Assembly: GCA_044226525.1 (NCBI GenBank)
Contig: JBGAGV010000028.1
Coordinates: 55,922-119,921, forward strand
DNA from: VFJQ01 sp044226525
Lineage (GTDB): Bacteria > Verrucomicrobiota > Verrucomicrobiia > Chthoniobacterales > Chthoniobacteraceae
DNA length: 64,000 nucleotides
Direction of reading: 5' to 3'
Below, one piece after another: positions 44,057 to 51,444 of the stretch; the first letter of the stretch is position 1; every line of letters begins with the position of its first letter. The translations under genes were made by a program, and so were the position numbers. Under the pieces are notes generated by a model. The model had not been told where the DNA came from, made no database searches, and saw only the letters and a list, made by a program, of their open reading frames with translations.

Positions 44057-44722
44057 TTATTCGATTTTCGAAGCAGCAGCGACCGCAGCGGACTCGGCCA
44101 GCACTGCGGCGGGCAGTTCCTTGCGGCTCTTCACGACCTCGTCCACGAGGCCGTAGGCCTTCGCTTCATCCGCGGTCATATAATAGTCGCGATCGGAATC
44201 GAGCTTCACCTGATCGAACGGCTTGCCGGTGTGATCGGCGAGGATCTGGATGAGGCGCTTCTTCAGCTTGAACATGAACTCCACCGTGCGCTCCACGTCG
44301 CTCGCGGTGCCCTGGGCGCCGCCGCTGACCTGGTGGATCATGATGTCGGAATTCGGCAGCGCGAAGCGCTTCCCACGCGTGCCCGCGGCGAGCAGCACGG
44401 CGCCCATGGAGGCGGCCATGCCGATGCAATAGGTGTTCACGTCGCAGGTGAGGAACTGCATGGTGTCGTAGATGGCGAGACCAGCAGTCACCGAGCCACC
44501 CGGCGAGTTGATGTAGAGATTGATGTCTTTCTTCCCGTCATCCATCTGCAGAAAGAGAAGCTGCGCGATGACGGAATTGGCCACGCCGTCGTCGATGGCG
44601 GTGCCGAGGAAGATAATGCGGTCCTTCAGCAACCGCGAATAGATGTCGTAGCTGCGCTCGCCGCGTCCGGTCTGCTCGACCACGACGGGAACGTAGTAAT
44701 TATTCTTCGGAACGTGGATCAT
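44057..44722 (-). CDS. clpP: ATP-dependent Clp protease proteolytic subunit
   Basis: A 221-residue serine peptidase subunit. The catalytic triad is Ser105 (GMAASMGAVLLAAG), His130 (IMIHQVSGG) and Asp179 (SDRDYYMTADEAKAYGLVD). INSPGGSVTAGLAIYDTMQ is the oxyanion and ring-contact region. The length is slightly greater than E. coli ClpP (207), due to a C-terminal Ala-rich tail (AAVLAESAAVAAASKIE). It lies between tig and clpX with short gaps (23 and 17 nt). Confidence 0.97.
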   Translation of the reverse strand: MIHVPKNNYYVPVVVEQTGRGERSYDIYSRLLKDRIIFLGTAIDDGVANSVIAQLLFLQMDDGKKDINLYINSPGGSVTAGLAIYDTMQFLTCDVNTYCIGMAASMGAVLLAAGTRGKRFALPNSDIMIHQVSGGAQGTASDVERTVEFMFKLKKRLIQILADHTGKPFDQVKLDSDRDYYMTADEAKAYGLVDEVVKSRKELPAAVLAESAAVAAASKIE

Positions 44723-44745
44723 AGGGAAGTCCGGAAGTCTTGAAT

Positions 44746-46086
44746 TTATGCGACCGGCGCGGGTGCACCGGGTGCTGCGAGGACGCTAGCGTTTGAGACC
44801 AGGAAATCAAGCACCTTGGCCGTCAGCATCTCTTCGTGGATCTGCTCGAGCGCGCCGCGTTTCTCCAGTTCCTTGAGCATTTTCTCGAAGCCCATGTGCG
44901 AGCGCTGGGCAATCGTCGCCACGCGGCCGAGCATCTCCTCGCGCGTGACCTTGATGCCTTCCTGATCCGCGATGCGCAGCAGGACGAAGGTGCCCTTGAT
45001 GCGGTCCTTCGCATTCGCCGTGGCGCTGGCCACGATGTCTTTCTCATTTTCCTTGAGAACGCTCTCAGCCACGCCGCGAGCGGCGTTTTCTTCCACGATC
45101 TCGTTGATGATCGACTGGGTGTGCGAACGCACGAGGCTGGTCGGCAGCTCGCACTCCACCTTGGCGAGGAGCTGGCGCATCACTTCCGTGCGCTTGAAGG
45201 TTTCGCCGTCGTGTTTCTTGCGCTTGCCGATTTCCTCGCGGGCCACGTCGCGCAGTTCGGCGAGAGTCTTGCCCTTCACGATCGTGTCGGCGAATTCGTC
45301 GTTCAGCTCGGGCAGCTTCTTCGCCTTGATGGCGCGCAGGGTGACGCCGTAATGGATCACCTTGCCCGGCATGCCTTCGACCGGGAAATCGGCCGGCACG
45401 GTCACGTCGAACTCGCGGCGTTCGCCCGGCTTCGCGCCAACGAGCGCTTCGCAATAGCCCGGGAAAAACGCCTCGGGCGTCATCTTGATCCAGAACTCTT
45501 CGCCCCGCGCCAGCGGCTTGCCTGCCTTCGGGAAAAGCTCGTCCACCGCCTGGCCCTCGATGGTGCCCTTGTAGTTCACCACGATGAAATCTTCCATCGC
45601 CGCACCGCGATCTTCGGTGATGTCCTCGAAGTCCGCGCCCTGCTCGCGCAGACGCTCCAGCGATTGATCGATCTCCGCGTCGGTCACGTCGCTCGGCACC
45701 ATGTGCACGATCAGGCCCTTGTATTCGGGCAGCTCGAATTCCGGCTGCGTCACCACCGTCGCGGTGAACTTCGCCGGATTGCCATCGACCTCGGGCAGCT
45801 CGACATCGTCCACGCTCGCGAGCTGGAGCACCTTGAGGCCTTTGCTGCTGATCGCTTCACGCGCGCTGTCGCGCACGAGAATGCGCTGGAGCTCTTCCTT
45901 GATCTGCTCCTTGAACCGCTTCTCCACCGTGCTGCGCGGCACCTTGCCGGGACGGAACCCCGGGAGCTTCACGTATTGGACAAATTCGCGGACGACCGCT
46001 TCGCGCGTGGAACTGACTTTATCAGCATCCACCTCGATCTTCAGCGTGGCGAGGCAATTGGGCAGGTTTTCGACTTCGACGTTCAT
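44746..46086 (-). CDS. tig: Trigger factor (ribosome-associated chaperone/PPIase)
   Basis: A 446-residue three-domain chaperone that binds near the ribosome exit tunnel. The ribosome-binding signature is PGFRPGKVPRSTVEKRF in the N-terminal domain. The FKBP-type domain is at about 155-250 (DFIVVNYKGTIEGQAVDE, FPGYCEALVGAKPGERREFDV), and a long helical C-terminal arm region follows. The product ends with a hydrophobic Ala/Pro tail (VLAAPGAPAPVA). First gene of the leftward tig-clpP-clpX operon, a common bacterial order; the promoter should lie in 46087-46225. Confidence 0.95.
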   Translation of the reverse strand: MNVEVENLPNCLATLKIEVDADKVSSTREAVVREFVQYVKLPGFRPGKVPRSTVEKRFKEQIKEELQRILVRDSAREAISSKGLKVLQLASVDDVELPEVDGNPAKFTATVVTQPEFELPEYKGLIVHMVPSDVTDAEIDQSLERLREQGADFEDITEDRGAAMEDFIVVNYKGTIEGQAVDELFPKAGKPLARGEEFWIKMTPEAFFPGYCEALVGAKPGERREFDVTVPADFPVEGMPGKVIHYGVTLRAIKAKKLPELNDEFADTIVKGKTLAELRDVAREEIGKRKKHDGETFKRTEVMRQLLAKVECELPTSLVRSHTQSIINEIVEENAARGVAESVLKENEKDIVASATANAKDRIKGTFVLLRIADQEGIKVTREEMLGRVATIAQRSHMGFEKMLKELEKRGALEQIHEEMLTAKVLDFLVSNASVLAAPGAPAPVA

Positions 46087-46225
46087 GAGTGGTTAACGGT
46101 TAAAAAATGGGTCCGGAAAAGGGGCGGGCAAGATAGCGGTCAGGGGCCGTTTGCAAACCCCGATTTGCGAATCCGTCAACCCCAGGGGAAACCGGGCATT
46201 TCAACGCGGTGCCGCACGGTGCGAA

Positions 46226-47041
46226 CTACGGCGCCACCTTCGCCGCCGCATCCACTCGTTGGTAAACCCGCACGTAATCGATCTCCAGGAAGTTCGGGAA
46301 GATCGTCGAGCCATCCGGCTCCCCGGACGGGCCGAAGCGGGAGCTCACCCCGTTGTTCAACACCACATACATCGGCTTGGCCGGCACCTGGGCGCCCCAG
46401 ACCTCCAGCTTCACCTCCCCATCGAGCAGGAAAACCGCATGGCCCGGCTCCCACAGCAGCCCGTAGGTGTGCCAGTCCGTCTCCACGGATGGGTCAAAGA
46501 AGAGCGCATCGTCCCAGCGGACGTCCCGCATCGTGCCCGTCGCGAGGCCAAAGCGGATGTGCTGCGGCGTGCCGTAATACTCCGCGATATCGAATTCCGG
46601 CGGCCAGCTATGATCCACCGGCATCAGCCAGATCGTCGGCCAGATTCCCTTCCCGCCCGGCATCTTTGCCCGCACTTCCACATACCCGTAGGTGAAGGAA
46701 AAGCGCTCATCCGTGGAGACGAACCCCTCGGTAAACGCAAAGCTCCCCACCGGATCGATCCCATCGATCGGCACCGCATCCGTCCGCAGCCGCAGCGTGC
46801 CCCCAGACACGATCACATCCTCATCCGTGGCATAGGAAAGGTAGCTGTAGTTGTGATGCCGCGCTCCGGCCCGGCCGATAAACGCCATCGTGGTCGTCCA
46901 AGCCGCCCGGTTCAGCGTCGCCCCCTCAAATTCGTCCGCGAACACCTGCTGATATCCCTCCGCCGCGAGAGAGGCGAACCCTCCTGTCATCGCCAGGGCT
47001 GTTATGGCGCTGGCGAGTGACTTCAGGGAGAAGATCATCAT
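46226..47041 (-). CDS. Secreted glycoside hydrolase family 16 (laminarinase/lichenase-like)
   Basis: A 271-residue secreted beta-glucanase-like enzyme. It has a signal peptide (SLASAITALAMTGGFASLAA). The GH16 active site ExDxxE is EFDIAE with Glu149 (nucleophile), Asp151 and Glu154 (acid/base). It is preceded by YGYVEVRAKMPGGKGIWPTIWLMP and followed by WHTYGLLWEPGHAVFLLDG and FLEIDYVRVYQ. It would cut beta-1,3 or mixed-linkage glucans, or galactans; the sequence alone does not set the substrate. It is a single gene, with promoter presumably in 47042-47342. Confidence 0.9.
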   Translation of the reverse strand: MMIFSLKSLASAITALAMTGGFASLAAEGYQQVFADEFEGATLNRAAWTTTMAFIGRAGARHHNYSYLSYATDEDVIVSGGTLRLRTDAVPIDGIDPVGSFAFTEGFVSTDERFSFTYGYVEVRAKMPGGKGIWPTIWLMPVDHSWPPEFDIAEYYGTPQHIRFGLATGTMRDVRWDDALFFDPSVETDWHTYGLLWEPGHAVFLLDGEVKLEVWGAQVPAKPMYVVLNNGVSSRFGPSGEPDGSTIFPNFLEIDYVRVYQRVDAAAKVAP

Positions 47042-47342
47042 CGCGGGCTGTTTGATAATAACCCCTACTCAGCTAGAGGCGAGCCAAATTTTACTCGTAA
47101 TCTAAAATGACACAATTCGGCCCGCCTCCCCCAACGATATGCGCATCGAAGCAAGTGGTCCCTGCCAGGAACCTTCCATCGAGGCTGGGGTGACAACACG
47201 GCTATCGAATATCGTGTTTATTGTGTCTGTTGAGGGGGAAGAGTTGGGGGTTCGGCGGTTTCGGCGGCAGGTCAGGTTGACCCCACCCGCCGAAGCCTGG
47301 CTCCAGCAAACGCCTTCTTCCGCCCCTCCCGCCGAAAAGAGA
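47042..47342. other. Intergenic stretch without recognised gene
   Basis: The half near 47042-47110 is AT-rich (TTTGATAATAACCCC, AATTTTACTCGTAATCTAAAATG) and probably holds the leftward GH16 promoter. Around 47250-47294 the octamer TTCGGCGG occurs twice and is mirrored by CCGCCGAA, making a GC inverted repeat with a loop of about 19 nt and no T tract. The small open frames here look non-coding. Confidence 0.5.
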
Positions 47343-47693
47343 TCACCTTCTTAAAATCTTCTCCATCGCCTTCCCCTTCGCCAGCTCGTCGATCAACTTA
47401 TCCAGATAGCGGATCTCCCGCATCATCGGGTCCTGCACCTCCTCCACCCGGACCCCGCAAACCACTCCCTTGATCAACATCCGGGCCGGGTTCAGCCGGG
47501 GAGCCTCCTTCAGGAACGTCTCAAAATCCGTCCCCTTTTCCAACTGCCCCTCCAACGCCCGCTGATCGTAACCCGTCAGCCAGCCAATCACCGCATCCAC
47601 CTCCGCCTTCGTGCGCCCCTTCCTTTCCGCCTTCGCCACATAGAGGGGATAAACCTTCGCAAAGCTCATCGTAAAAATCCGGTGTTGGGTCAT
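47343..47693 (-). CDS. DUF2200 family protein
   Basis: A 116-residue protein. The opening TQHRIFTMSFAKVYPLYVAK, then KAERKGRTKAEVDAVIGWLTGYD, and RLIKGV-like AEARMLIKGVVCGVRVEEVQDP with MMREIRYLDKLIDELAKGK match the DUF2200 family closely. The family is small and cytoplasmic, with no established function. It lies 34 nt downstream of a small membrane protein gene on the same strand. Confidence 0.85.
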   Translation of the reverse strand: MTQHRIFTMSFAKVYPLYVAKAERKGRTKAEVDAVIGWLTGYDQRALEGQLEKGTDFETFLKEAPRLNPARMLIKGVVCGVRVEEVQDPMMREIRYLDKLIDELAKGKAMEKILRR

Positions 47694-47727
47694 ACGGCAG
47701 ATGGATCCAGTGGATCGGCCCCTCCAT

Positions 47728-48132
47728 TCATTTGGCTTTGTTTAAGAGTGGCGCCGCCACACAGACCGCGACGGCGATCGCGGTGATGCCCGCCAGGACC
47801 GCCGTGTGGAAAAAGAGCGTGACGCCCGCCACGACCGTCCGCCGATACCGAGGCCACGCCGCCCAGCGAAACTCCAGCAACAGCAGCACGCCGACGACCC
47901 CCGCGACCACGAAGGTAAAGTTCTGCTTCAGGCCGTAGCAGAGGTCCATCAGCCATTGCGCTTTGGAGGCATTGAGGCCGGCGACCTGCCACATCTGTTC
48001 GAGTTTCGGGACGAGAAAAGTCAGCGCAAACAGCCAGAAAAAGAACGTGGGAATAAGCAGCGCGACCGCCCGCAGGTAAGTGCGCAAGGCGGAGTTCGGG
48101 CCAGGCAAGGGCGGTGGGGTCTGGCTGCTCAT
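47728..48132 (-). CDS. Small integral membrane protein, three TM segments
   Basis: A 134-residue protein with a Pro-rich cytoplasmic start (PPPLPGPN). Hydrophobic segments are at about 21-43 (AVALLIPTFFFWLFALTFLV), 73-90 (FTFVVAGVVGVLLLLEF) and 100-128. No family is recognised. The pattern PPPLPG followed by three helices is typical of many uncharacterised verrucomicrobial membrane proteins; function unknown. It precedes the DUF2200 gene. Confidence 0.65.
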   Translation of the reverse strand: MSSQTPPPLPGPNSALRTYLRAVALLIPTFFFWLFALTFLVPKLEQMWQVAGLNASKAQWLMDLCYGLKQNFTFVVAGVVGVLLLLEFRWAAWPRYRRTVVAGVTLFFHTAVLAGITAIAVAVCVAAPLLNKAK

Positions 48133-48183
48133 TTCACAGGGTGCGCAAAAGAACTCCGGAGTGCATTCGTTGCTTGGCAGGGC

Positions 48184-48660
48184 TCAGCCGCATTCGACGC
48201 CATGAGCTGAGATCCATGATTGCCTGAGCGCATTGAGGGTATCGCTGGGATAGAAAAGCATCTCCACGGGCGAACCCATGGCACGTTCACCGATAGAATA
48301 CCAAGCGCGAAACTCCGCGAAATCCTGCCGAGCCACGGCGCGGACGACATATTCTTCACACGCAGGTTCATGAGCGGACAGCAGGCGAATCACTTCGGGC
48401 ATGGCCGCAGCCTGCACCTCCGCACCGATGGCTGCATAGGCAAACACACAATCATCCGTAAGAAGCCGCCAATGGAAGAAGACATTCCACAAGAATTGAG
48501 CAAGACCCCCGTTGGCGATTTCCGTCTCGAGAAGACGCATGGAGAGAAACATCCGGGCCTCGCGCGAAGCCGAGCGATAAGCATGAAAATCGCGGTCCTG
48601 AAAAGCTGGCTGGCCATAGTCGCGAAACAGTCCGTCGATGATGTGTTGTTCTGAGGCCAT
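48184..48660 (-). CDS. DMP19/DUF4375-like protein
   Basis: A 158-residue protein. MFLSMRLLETEIANGGLAQFLWN followed by a helical region and a late EFRAWYSIGERAMG resembles the DMP19-type (DUF4375) domain, in which 'ExxNGGFxQFxxN' is the family hallmark; here it reads EIANGGLAQFLWN. Such proteins include a DNA-mimic (DMP19 of Neisseria) that counters a repressor; whether this one does so is unknown. The start MASEQHIIDGL was chosen over an upstream Met, because the extension has no family-like sequence. Confidence 0.7.
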   Translation of the reverse strand: MASEQHIIDGLFRDYGQPAFQDRDFHAYRSASREARMFLSMRLLETEIANGGLAQFLWNVFFHWRLLTDDCVFAYAAIGAEVQAAAMPEVIRLLSAHEPACEEYVVRAVARQDFAEFRAWYSIGERAMGSPVEMLFYPSDTLNALRQSWISAHGVECG

Positions 48661-48972
48661 TACAACCTGTTCACAGGACGCACAGGCGGCATGCTGGAGG
48701 AAACACACCCCGGCCGACAATCGGGAGAAACAAACCACTCTCCATCGCGCCGAGGATGATGGGAAATGCTCATAAAAGAAAAGGCCTCCCCACACCCAAA
48801 TTCGTCTTCGTCAACCTGACCAAAACGGATGCAGGGGACGGGATCGTTCGCATAAAACCGGTGTCCAAGTTAATTCTCACACTCTTTGAGTGAAGCCAAA
48901 TCCCAATCACTGCCCCACAAGATGGAAGTGATGCGAACAAGCGCGATGGAATCTCTCCATCCCCCTAGCGAC
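48661..48972. other. Intergenic stretch before the phage-like cluster
   Basis: About 310 bp with no coding sequence I trust. It separates the DUF4375-like gene from the end of the leftward small-gene cluster. The composition drops in GC at about 48780-48960 (AATTCGTCTTCGTCAACC, TTAATTCTCACACTC), which may mark the boundary of the mobile segment. Confidence 0.4.
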
Positions 48973-49563
48973 TCACCCTTCCACGTGCGCTTCAGCAGAG
49001 TGCCAGTCGATCCAGATGTCGTTTTTCGGCAGGCCGTCTTTGTCGCGGGCGAGGCAGGCGTTGATGAACGCCGGGGCGGCGGTGCCGAGGAGGGCGTGGG
49101 CGCGGCTGCGGAAGATTTTGCCGTCGCGGAGCTGGTTCGAGTAGAGGGTGATCTTCGGGTAGAAAGCGTCGAGCAACGGCGGCGGGCAAAGGGCGAGGAT
49201 GCGCGATTCCTGCGGCGTGCCGGGTCGGAATTGGCCGAGGAGTTTGTCGGCGGTGAGGATGACGGGCACGAGGTGGCTCGTGCCGACGGCGGTATAACGG
49301 CGGCCGGTGCGGGCTTCGTCCTTGAGGAGTTCGTGTTCGTCGGGGCGAGCGAGAGCGTCGGCGGTAAGGCGAGACTCGATCTCCTCGAGTTCGGCGGTGA
49401 GGCGCTGGATCTGGACACGAAGGGTGAGACCACGATCCACGTCGGCAGCGATGGCATCGGCATCGCGGAGGTCCAAACCCTCTCGCCCGTGACCCGGTCG
49501 GGAGGGGTGCGGCGAAGACGCGGGGCGCGATGAGGCGAGTTCGGAAGGCTCGGCGGAAATCAT
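48973..49563 (-). CDS. Hypothetical protein of phage-like early cluster
   Basis: A 196-residue protein with a helical N-terminal part (LRVQIQRLTAELEEIESRL) and a C-terminal part including GTSHLVPVILTADKLLGQF and IFRSRAHALLGTAAPAFINACLAR. No family is recognised with confidence. Its ATG overlaps the stop of the upstream coiled-coil gene (ATGA at 49560-49563), so it is expressed with it. It is the last gene of the leftward cluster. Confidence 0.6.
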   Translation of the reverse strand: MISAEPSELASSRPASSPHPSRPGHGREGLDLRDADAIAADVDRGLTLRVQIQRLTAELEEIESRLTADALARPDEHELLKDEARTGRRYTAVGTSHLVPVILTADKLLGQFRPGTPQESRILALCPPPLLDAFYPKITLYSNQLRDGKIFRSRAHALLGTAAPAFINACLARDKDGLPKNDIWIDWHSAEAHVEG

Positions 49564-49820
49564 GAGAGGCGACCGGCGAGGATGGCGATGCGGCGGGCGA
49601 TTTTCTCGCGGCGGGCAACGGTGCGCTGGCGGAGGGTATTGGCCTCGCGCTCGACCCGGCGCTGGGCGGCGGCGAGTTTCTTTTTCTGTCCGGCAAGATC
49701 GCGCAGGACTTTGCGGAGGTTGCGATCGAGGGTGCGGAGGTCGGAGGTGGCAGCGCGATCGTCGAGGCGCAGGTCGCGGAGCTGGTGCTGGAGTTCGGTT
49801 TGTTCGGTGGCGGCGGTCAT
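49560..49820 (-). CDS. Small coiled-coil protein of phage-like cluster
   Basis: An 86-residue, strongly basic, helical protein (LRTLDRNLRKVLRDLAGQKKK, then AQRRVEREANTLRQRTVARR). Heptad spacing suggests a coiled coil. The start at 49820 was chosen over an upstream Met because the extension reads as shadow sequence. No family is assigned. It overlaps the next gene by ATGA. Confidence 0.55.
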   Translation of the reverse strand: MTAATEQTELQHQLRDLRLDDRAATSDLRTLDRNLRKVLRDLAGQKKKLAAAQRRVEREANTLRQRTVARREKIARRIAILAGRLS

Positions 49821-49863
49821 TTGGATAACGAGTTGATGGTGGATGACGGAATGGAAACCGGCG

Positions 49864-50091
49864 TCAGGTGCCGGTGATGATGGCGACATGGGCCTCCGCG
49901 AGGTAAGTTTCGTCCCTCGCGATTTGCTGCTGGAGCGAAGCATGGCCATCCGCGTCGAGATGCGGGCGGGCGGTGGCGATCTGGGTATCGAGATGCGCGA
50001 TCATGCGGAGGCGGGAGCAGGCTTCGGCGACGGCAATCCGGCGCATGAGGCACAGCCGATCGATGTGGATGCGGGCCTGGCGCGAGGTCAT
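49864..50091 (-). CDS. Small helical protein of phage-like cluster
   Basis: A 75-residue protein (MTSRQARIHIDRLCLMRRI to TYLAEAHVAIITGT), mostly helical, with no recognised family. Its ATG overlaps the stop of the preceding gene (ATGA at 50088-50091). This tight coupling supports it being real. Confidence 0.55.
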   Translation of the reverse strand: MTSRQARIHIDRLCLMRRIAVAEACSRLRMIAHLDTQIATARPHLDADGHASLQQQIARDETYLAEAHVAIITGT

Positions 50092-50294
50092 CGGGTGGCT
50101 CCTCCGAGTTCCGCGTCGAGCAGTCGGCGGGTATTGGCAATCATCTCGCCGGCTTTGTGCAGCGCAGCTTCGCGGGTGGAGACAAACGGAGTGTTCACGA
50201 ATCGTTTCCCCGTGTCGGTAACGGTGATCTCGGCATACCACTGGTTTTTCCGCCGCTGCGGCTCCCGCATCGGTGTGATGGTGAATTCGGACAT
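50088..50294 (-). CDS. Small protein of phage-like cluster
   Basis: A 68-residue protein (MSEFTITPMREPQRRKNQW, then YAEITVTDTGKRFVNTPFVS and a helix). The beta-beta-helix layout resembles small dsRNA-type or AbrB-like folds but no family can be named. It is coupled by ATGA overlap to the next gene. Confidence 0.55.
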   Translation of the reverse strand: MSEFTITPMREPQRRKNQWYAEITVTDTGKRFVNTPFVSTREAALHKAGEMIANTRRLLDAELGGATR

Positions 50295-50314
50295 AAGCAC
50301 GAGGTGGGTGGGAA

Positions 50315-50629
50315 TCAGGCAGCGGCAGGAGCGGGTTGAATGAGCGGGGCGATTTCCCGCTTCGGCTCCGGCCAATCATCCCCCCGGCCGATTTCGCGCT
50401 TCGCTTTGTGTTCGTCCCGGCCGTGTTGCATCACGTCCGCAGCGGTAACGGCGTGGCCGAGCGGACAGACCCGGCGGGCGGCTTTGGCGCCATCGGTGAG
50501 GTCGAATTCCATCAGTGCGCCGCAGCGCGGACAGTCGTTTGGCCAGGTGATTTCGGGAGCCGAGAGCGCGAGAGCAAAGAGCGCCGCGGCTTCCCGACTG
50601 ATGGGTTGGGATTGGAGTTTGAGTTTCAT
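50315..50629 (-). CDS. Zinc-ribbon-containing small protein of phage-like cluster
   Basis: A 104-residue protein with a likely zinc ribbon: CPRCGALMEFDL, then CPLGHAVTAADV (two Cys pairs, the second as C-x3-H). The rest is acidic and proline-rich (APLIQPAPAAA). Function unknown; small zinc-ribbon proteins are common among phage early genes. It begins on the last base of the upstream stop (TGATG arrangement). Confidence 0.6.
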   Translation of the reverse strand: MKLKLQSQPISREAAALFALALSAPEITWPNDCPRCGALMEFDLTDGAKAARRVCPLGHAVTAADVMQHGRDEHKAKREIGRGDDWPEPKREIAPLIQPAPAAA

Positions 50630-50946
50630 CAGAGTTGGTGGGAGTCGCGGCGCCGGGCGATGAACGCGTCGTAATCGCTCACCGCGACGCGCCAGCAGCT
50701 GCGCGGGGTTTTCAAAAGGGAGGAAGAGCGGGTGGCGCGGCCGATGGAGAAGCCCTTGAGGCCGCTGGCTCCGGCGGTGAGCTCGAAGTCCATGATGAGG
50801 TTGAGGACGTGCCGCTCCGTGCAGCTCAGCGCGCGGGCGATTTCGTGGGGGTAGAGCGCGGTGCGGGCACCGAAGAGGCGGTGCGACTCGACCGAGGACA
50901 AGGGCGCCTCGGCAGGCGGAGCGGTGTCGGGCAGCGTGGAGTTCAT
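50629..50946 (-). CDS. Helix-turn-helix protein of phage-like cluster
   Basis: A 105-residue protein with a likely helix-turn-helix (LYPHEIARALSCTERHVLNLI) and a C-terminal segment containing SCWRVAVSDYDAFIARRR, the pattern of excisionase/AlpA-type DNA-binding proteins that read a 'W-R-V' wing. It may act as an excisionase or an early regulator. This is inferred from the fold pattern only. The ATG overlaps the upstream stop (ATGA at 50943-50946). Confidence 0.6.
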   Translation of the reverse strand: MNSTLPDTAPPAEAPLSSVESHRLFGARTALYPHEIARALSCTERHVLNLIMDFELTAGASGLKGFSIGRATRSSSLLKTPRSCWRVAVSDYDAFIARRRDSHQL

Positions 50947-51182
50947 AGACGGGATTCCGGTGAGTGGTGGACGTGGATGAGGTGGACGAACGCCGCGCGG
51001 TCCTCGCCGGCCGTGCGCAGTGACGCGGCGACGCGCTCAGCGGCCTGGGAGTGGTCGGGGCAGTCGTCGTGCAGCGCGGCGCTGAGGGTTTCGAAAAACT
51101 CGGGGCGCGAATCGGCGCCGTGCTCGGCGGCGTAGGCGCAGGCCCAGTCGCAGAGCCGGATGAGCGCGGAGTAACGCGTCAT
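50943..51182 (-). CDS. Small acidic protein of phage-like cluster
   Basis: A 79-residue protein (MTRYSALIRLCDWACAYAAE) with a His/Asp-rich C-terminal half (FVHLIHVHHSPESRL). No family recognised. A Met 6 codons upstream could also start the gene, but 51182 gives an ATGA overlap with the upstream gene (51179-51182). Confidence 0.5.
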   Translation of the reverse strand: MTRYSALIRLCDWACAYAAEHGADSRPEFFETLSAALHDDCPDHSQAAERVAASLRTAGEDRAAFVHLIHVHHSPESRL

Positions 51183-51373
51183 GCCTCGCCCCTTTCCCAC
51201 GGCCCAATGAGCCGTTGCAGACGCTCAGCGATTTGCGGGCACTTGCCCTGAACTGCCTTGCGGAGTCCATCCGGCGAGCAGTTGAGGTGAGCTGCACAGG
51301 CCGAGACGGTTCCAAAAATTGGAATGATTCGTCCCTTGACGGATAACCAAATTTTGTATCTAGTGGGACTCAT
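51179..51373 (-). CDS. Cro-like small DNA-binding protein, first gene of the leftward cluster
   Basis: A 64-residue protein with a helix-turn-helix-like core (VSACAAHLNCSPDGLRKAVQGK) next to a short beta strand start (KIWLSVKGRIIPIFG). It lies opposite the CI-like repressor gene across a 71-bp gap, exactly where Cro sits in lambdoid phages. The position and the fold suggest an antagonist of the repressor; inference. Confidence 0.6.
   Translation of the reverse strand: MSPTRYKIWLSVKGRIIPIFGTVSACAAHLNCSPDGLRKAVQGKCPQIAERLQRLIGPWERGEA
51310..51324. promoter_or_regulatory. Candidate operator inside the Cro-like gene
   Basis: TTCCAA-AAA-TTGGAA is a perfect 15-bp palindrome near the start of the leftward cluster. 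Its half-site shares CCAAA with the site at 51416, so it may bind the CI-like or Cro-like protein. Confidence 0.4.
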
Positions 51374-51387
51374 TCGCGGCTCCGATA

Positions 51388-51402
51388 CTACATAATTTGT
51401 AG
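51388..51402. promoter_or_regulatory. Candidate operator between divergent regulator genes
   Basis: CTACA-TAATT-TGTAG is a perfect 5+5 bp inverted repeat centred in the short gap between the Cro-like and CI-like genes. This is the expected place for an operator controlling the divergent promoters. Confidence 0.5.
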
Positions 51403-51415
51403 AACCGCGTCAACT

Positions 51416-51444
51416 CCAAATTTTGGATTACAGATACATTTTTT
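51416..51444. promoter_or_regulatory. Candidate operator/promoter of the CI-like gene
   Basis: CCAAATTTTGG (51416-51426) is a near palindrome. Its first ten bases, CCAAATTTTG, recur at 51347-51356 inside the Cro-like gene. The following AT-rich ATTACAGATACATTTTTT abuts the repressor start codon, leaving almost no leader, so the repressor transcript may be leaderless or begin in this box. Confidence 0.45.

Noticed and set aside
44836..46695. 619-residue antisense open frame over tig
   Set aside because: Opposite strand of a clear trigger factor gene; spurious by GC bias.
47139..47354. 71-residue plus-strand frame next to the DUF2200 gene
   Set aside because: Weak composition, no family and overlaps a likely promoter region of the opposite gene.
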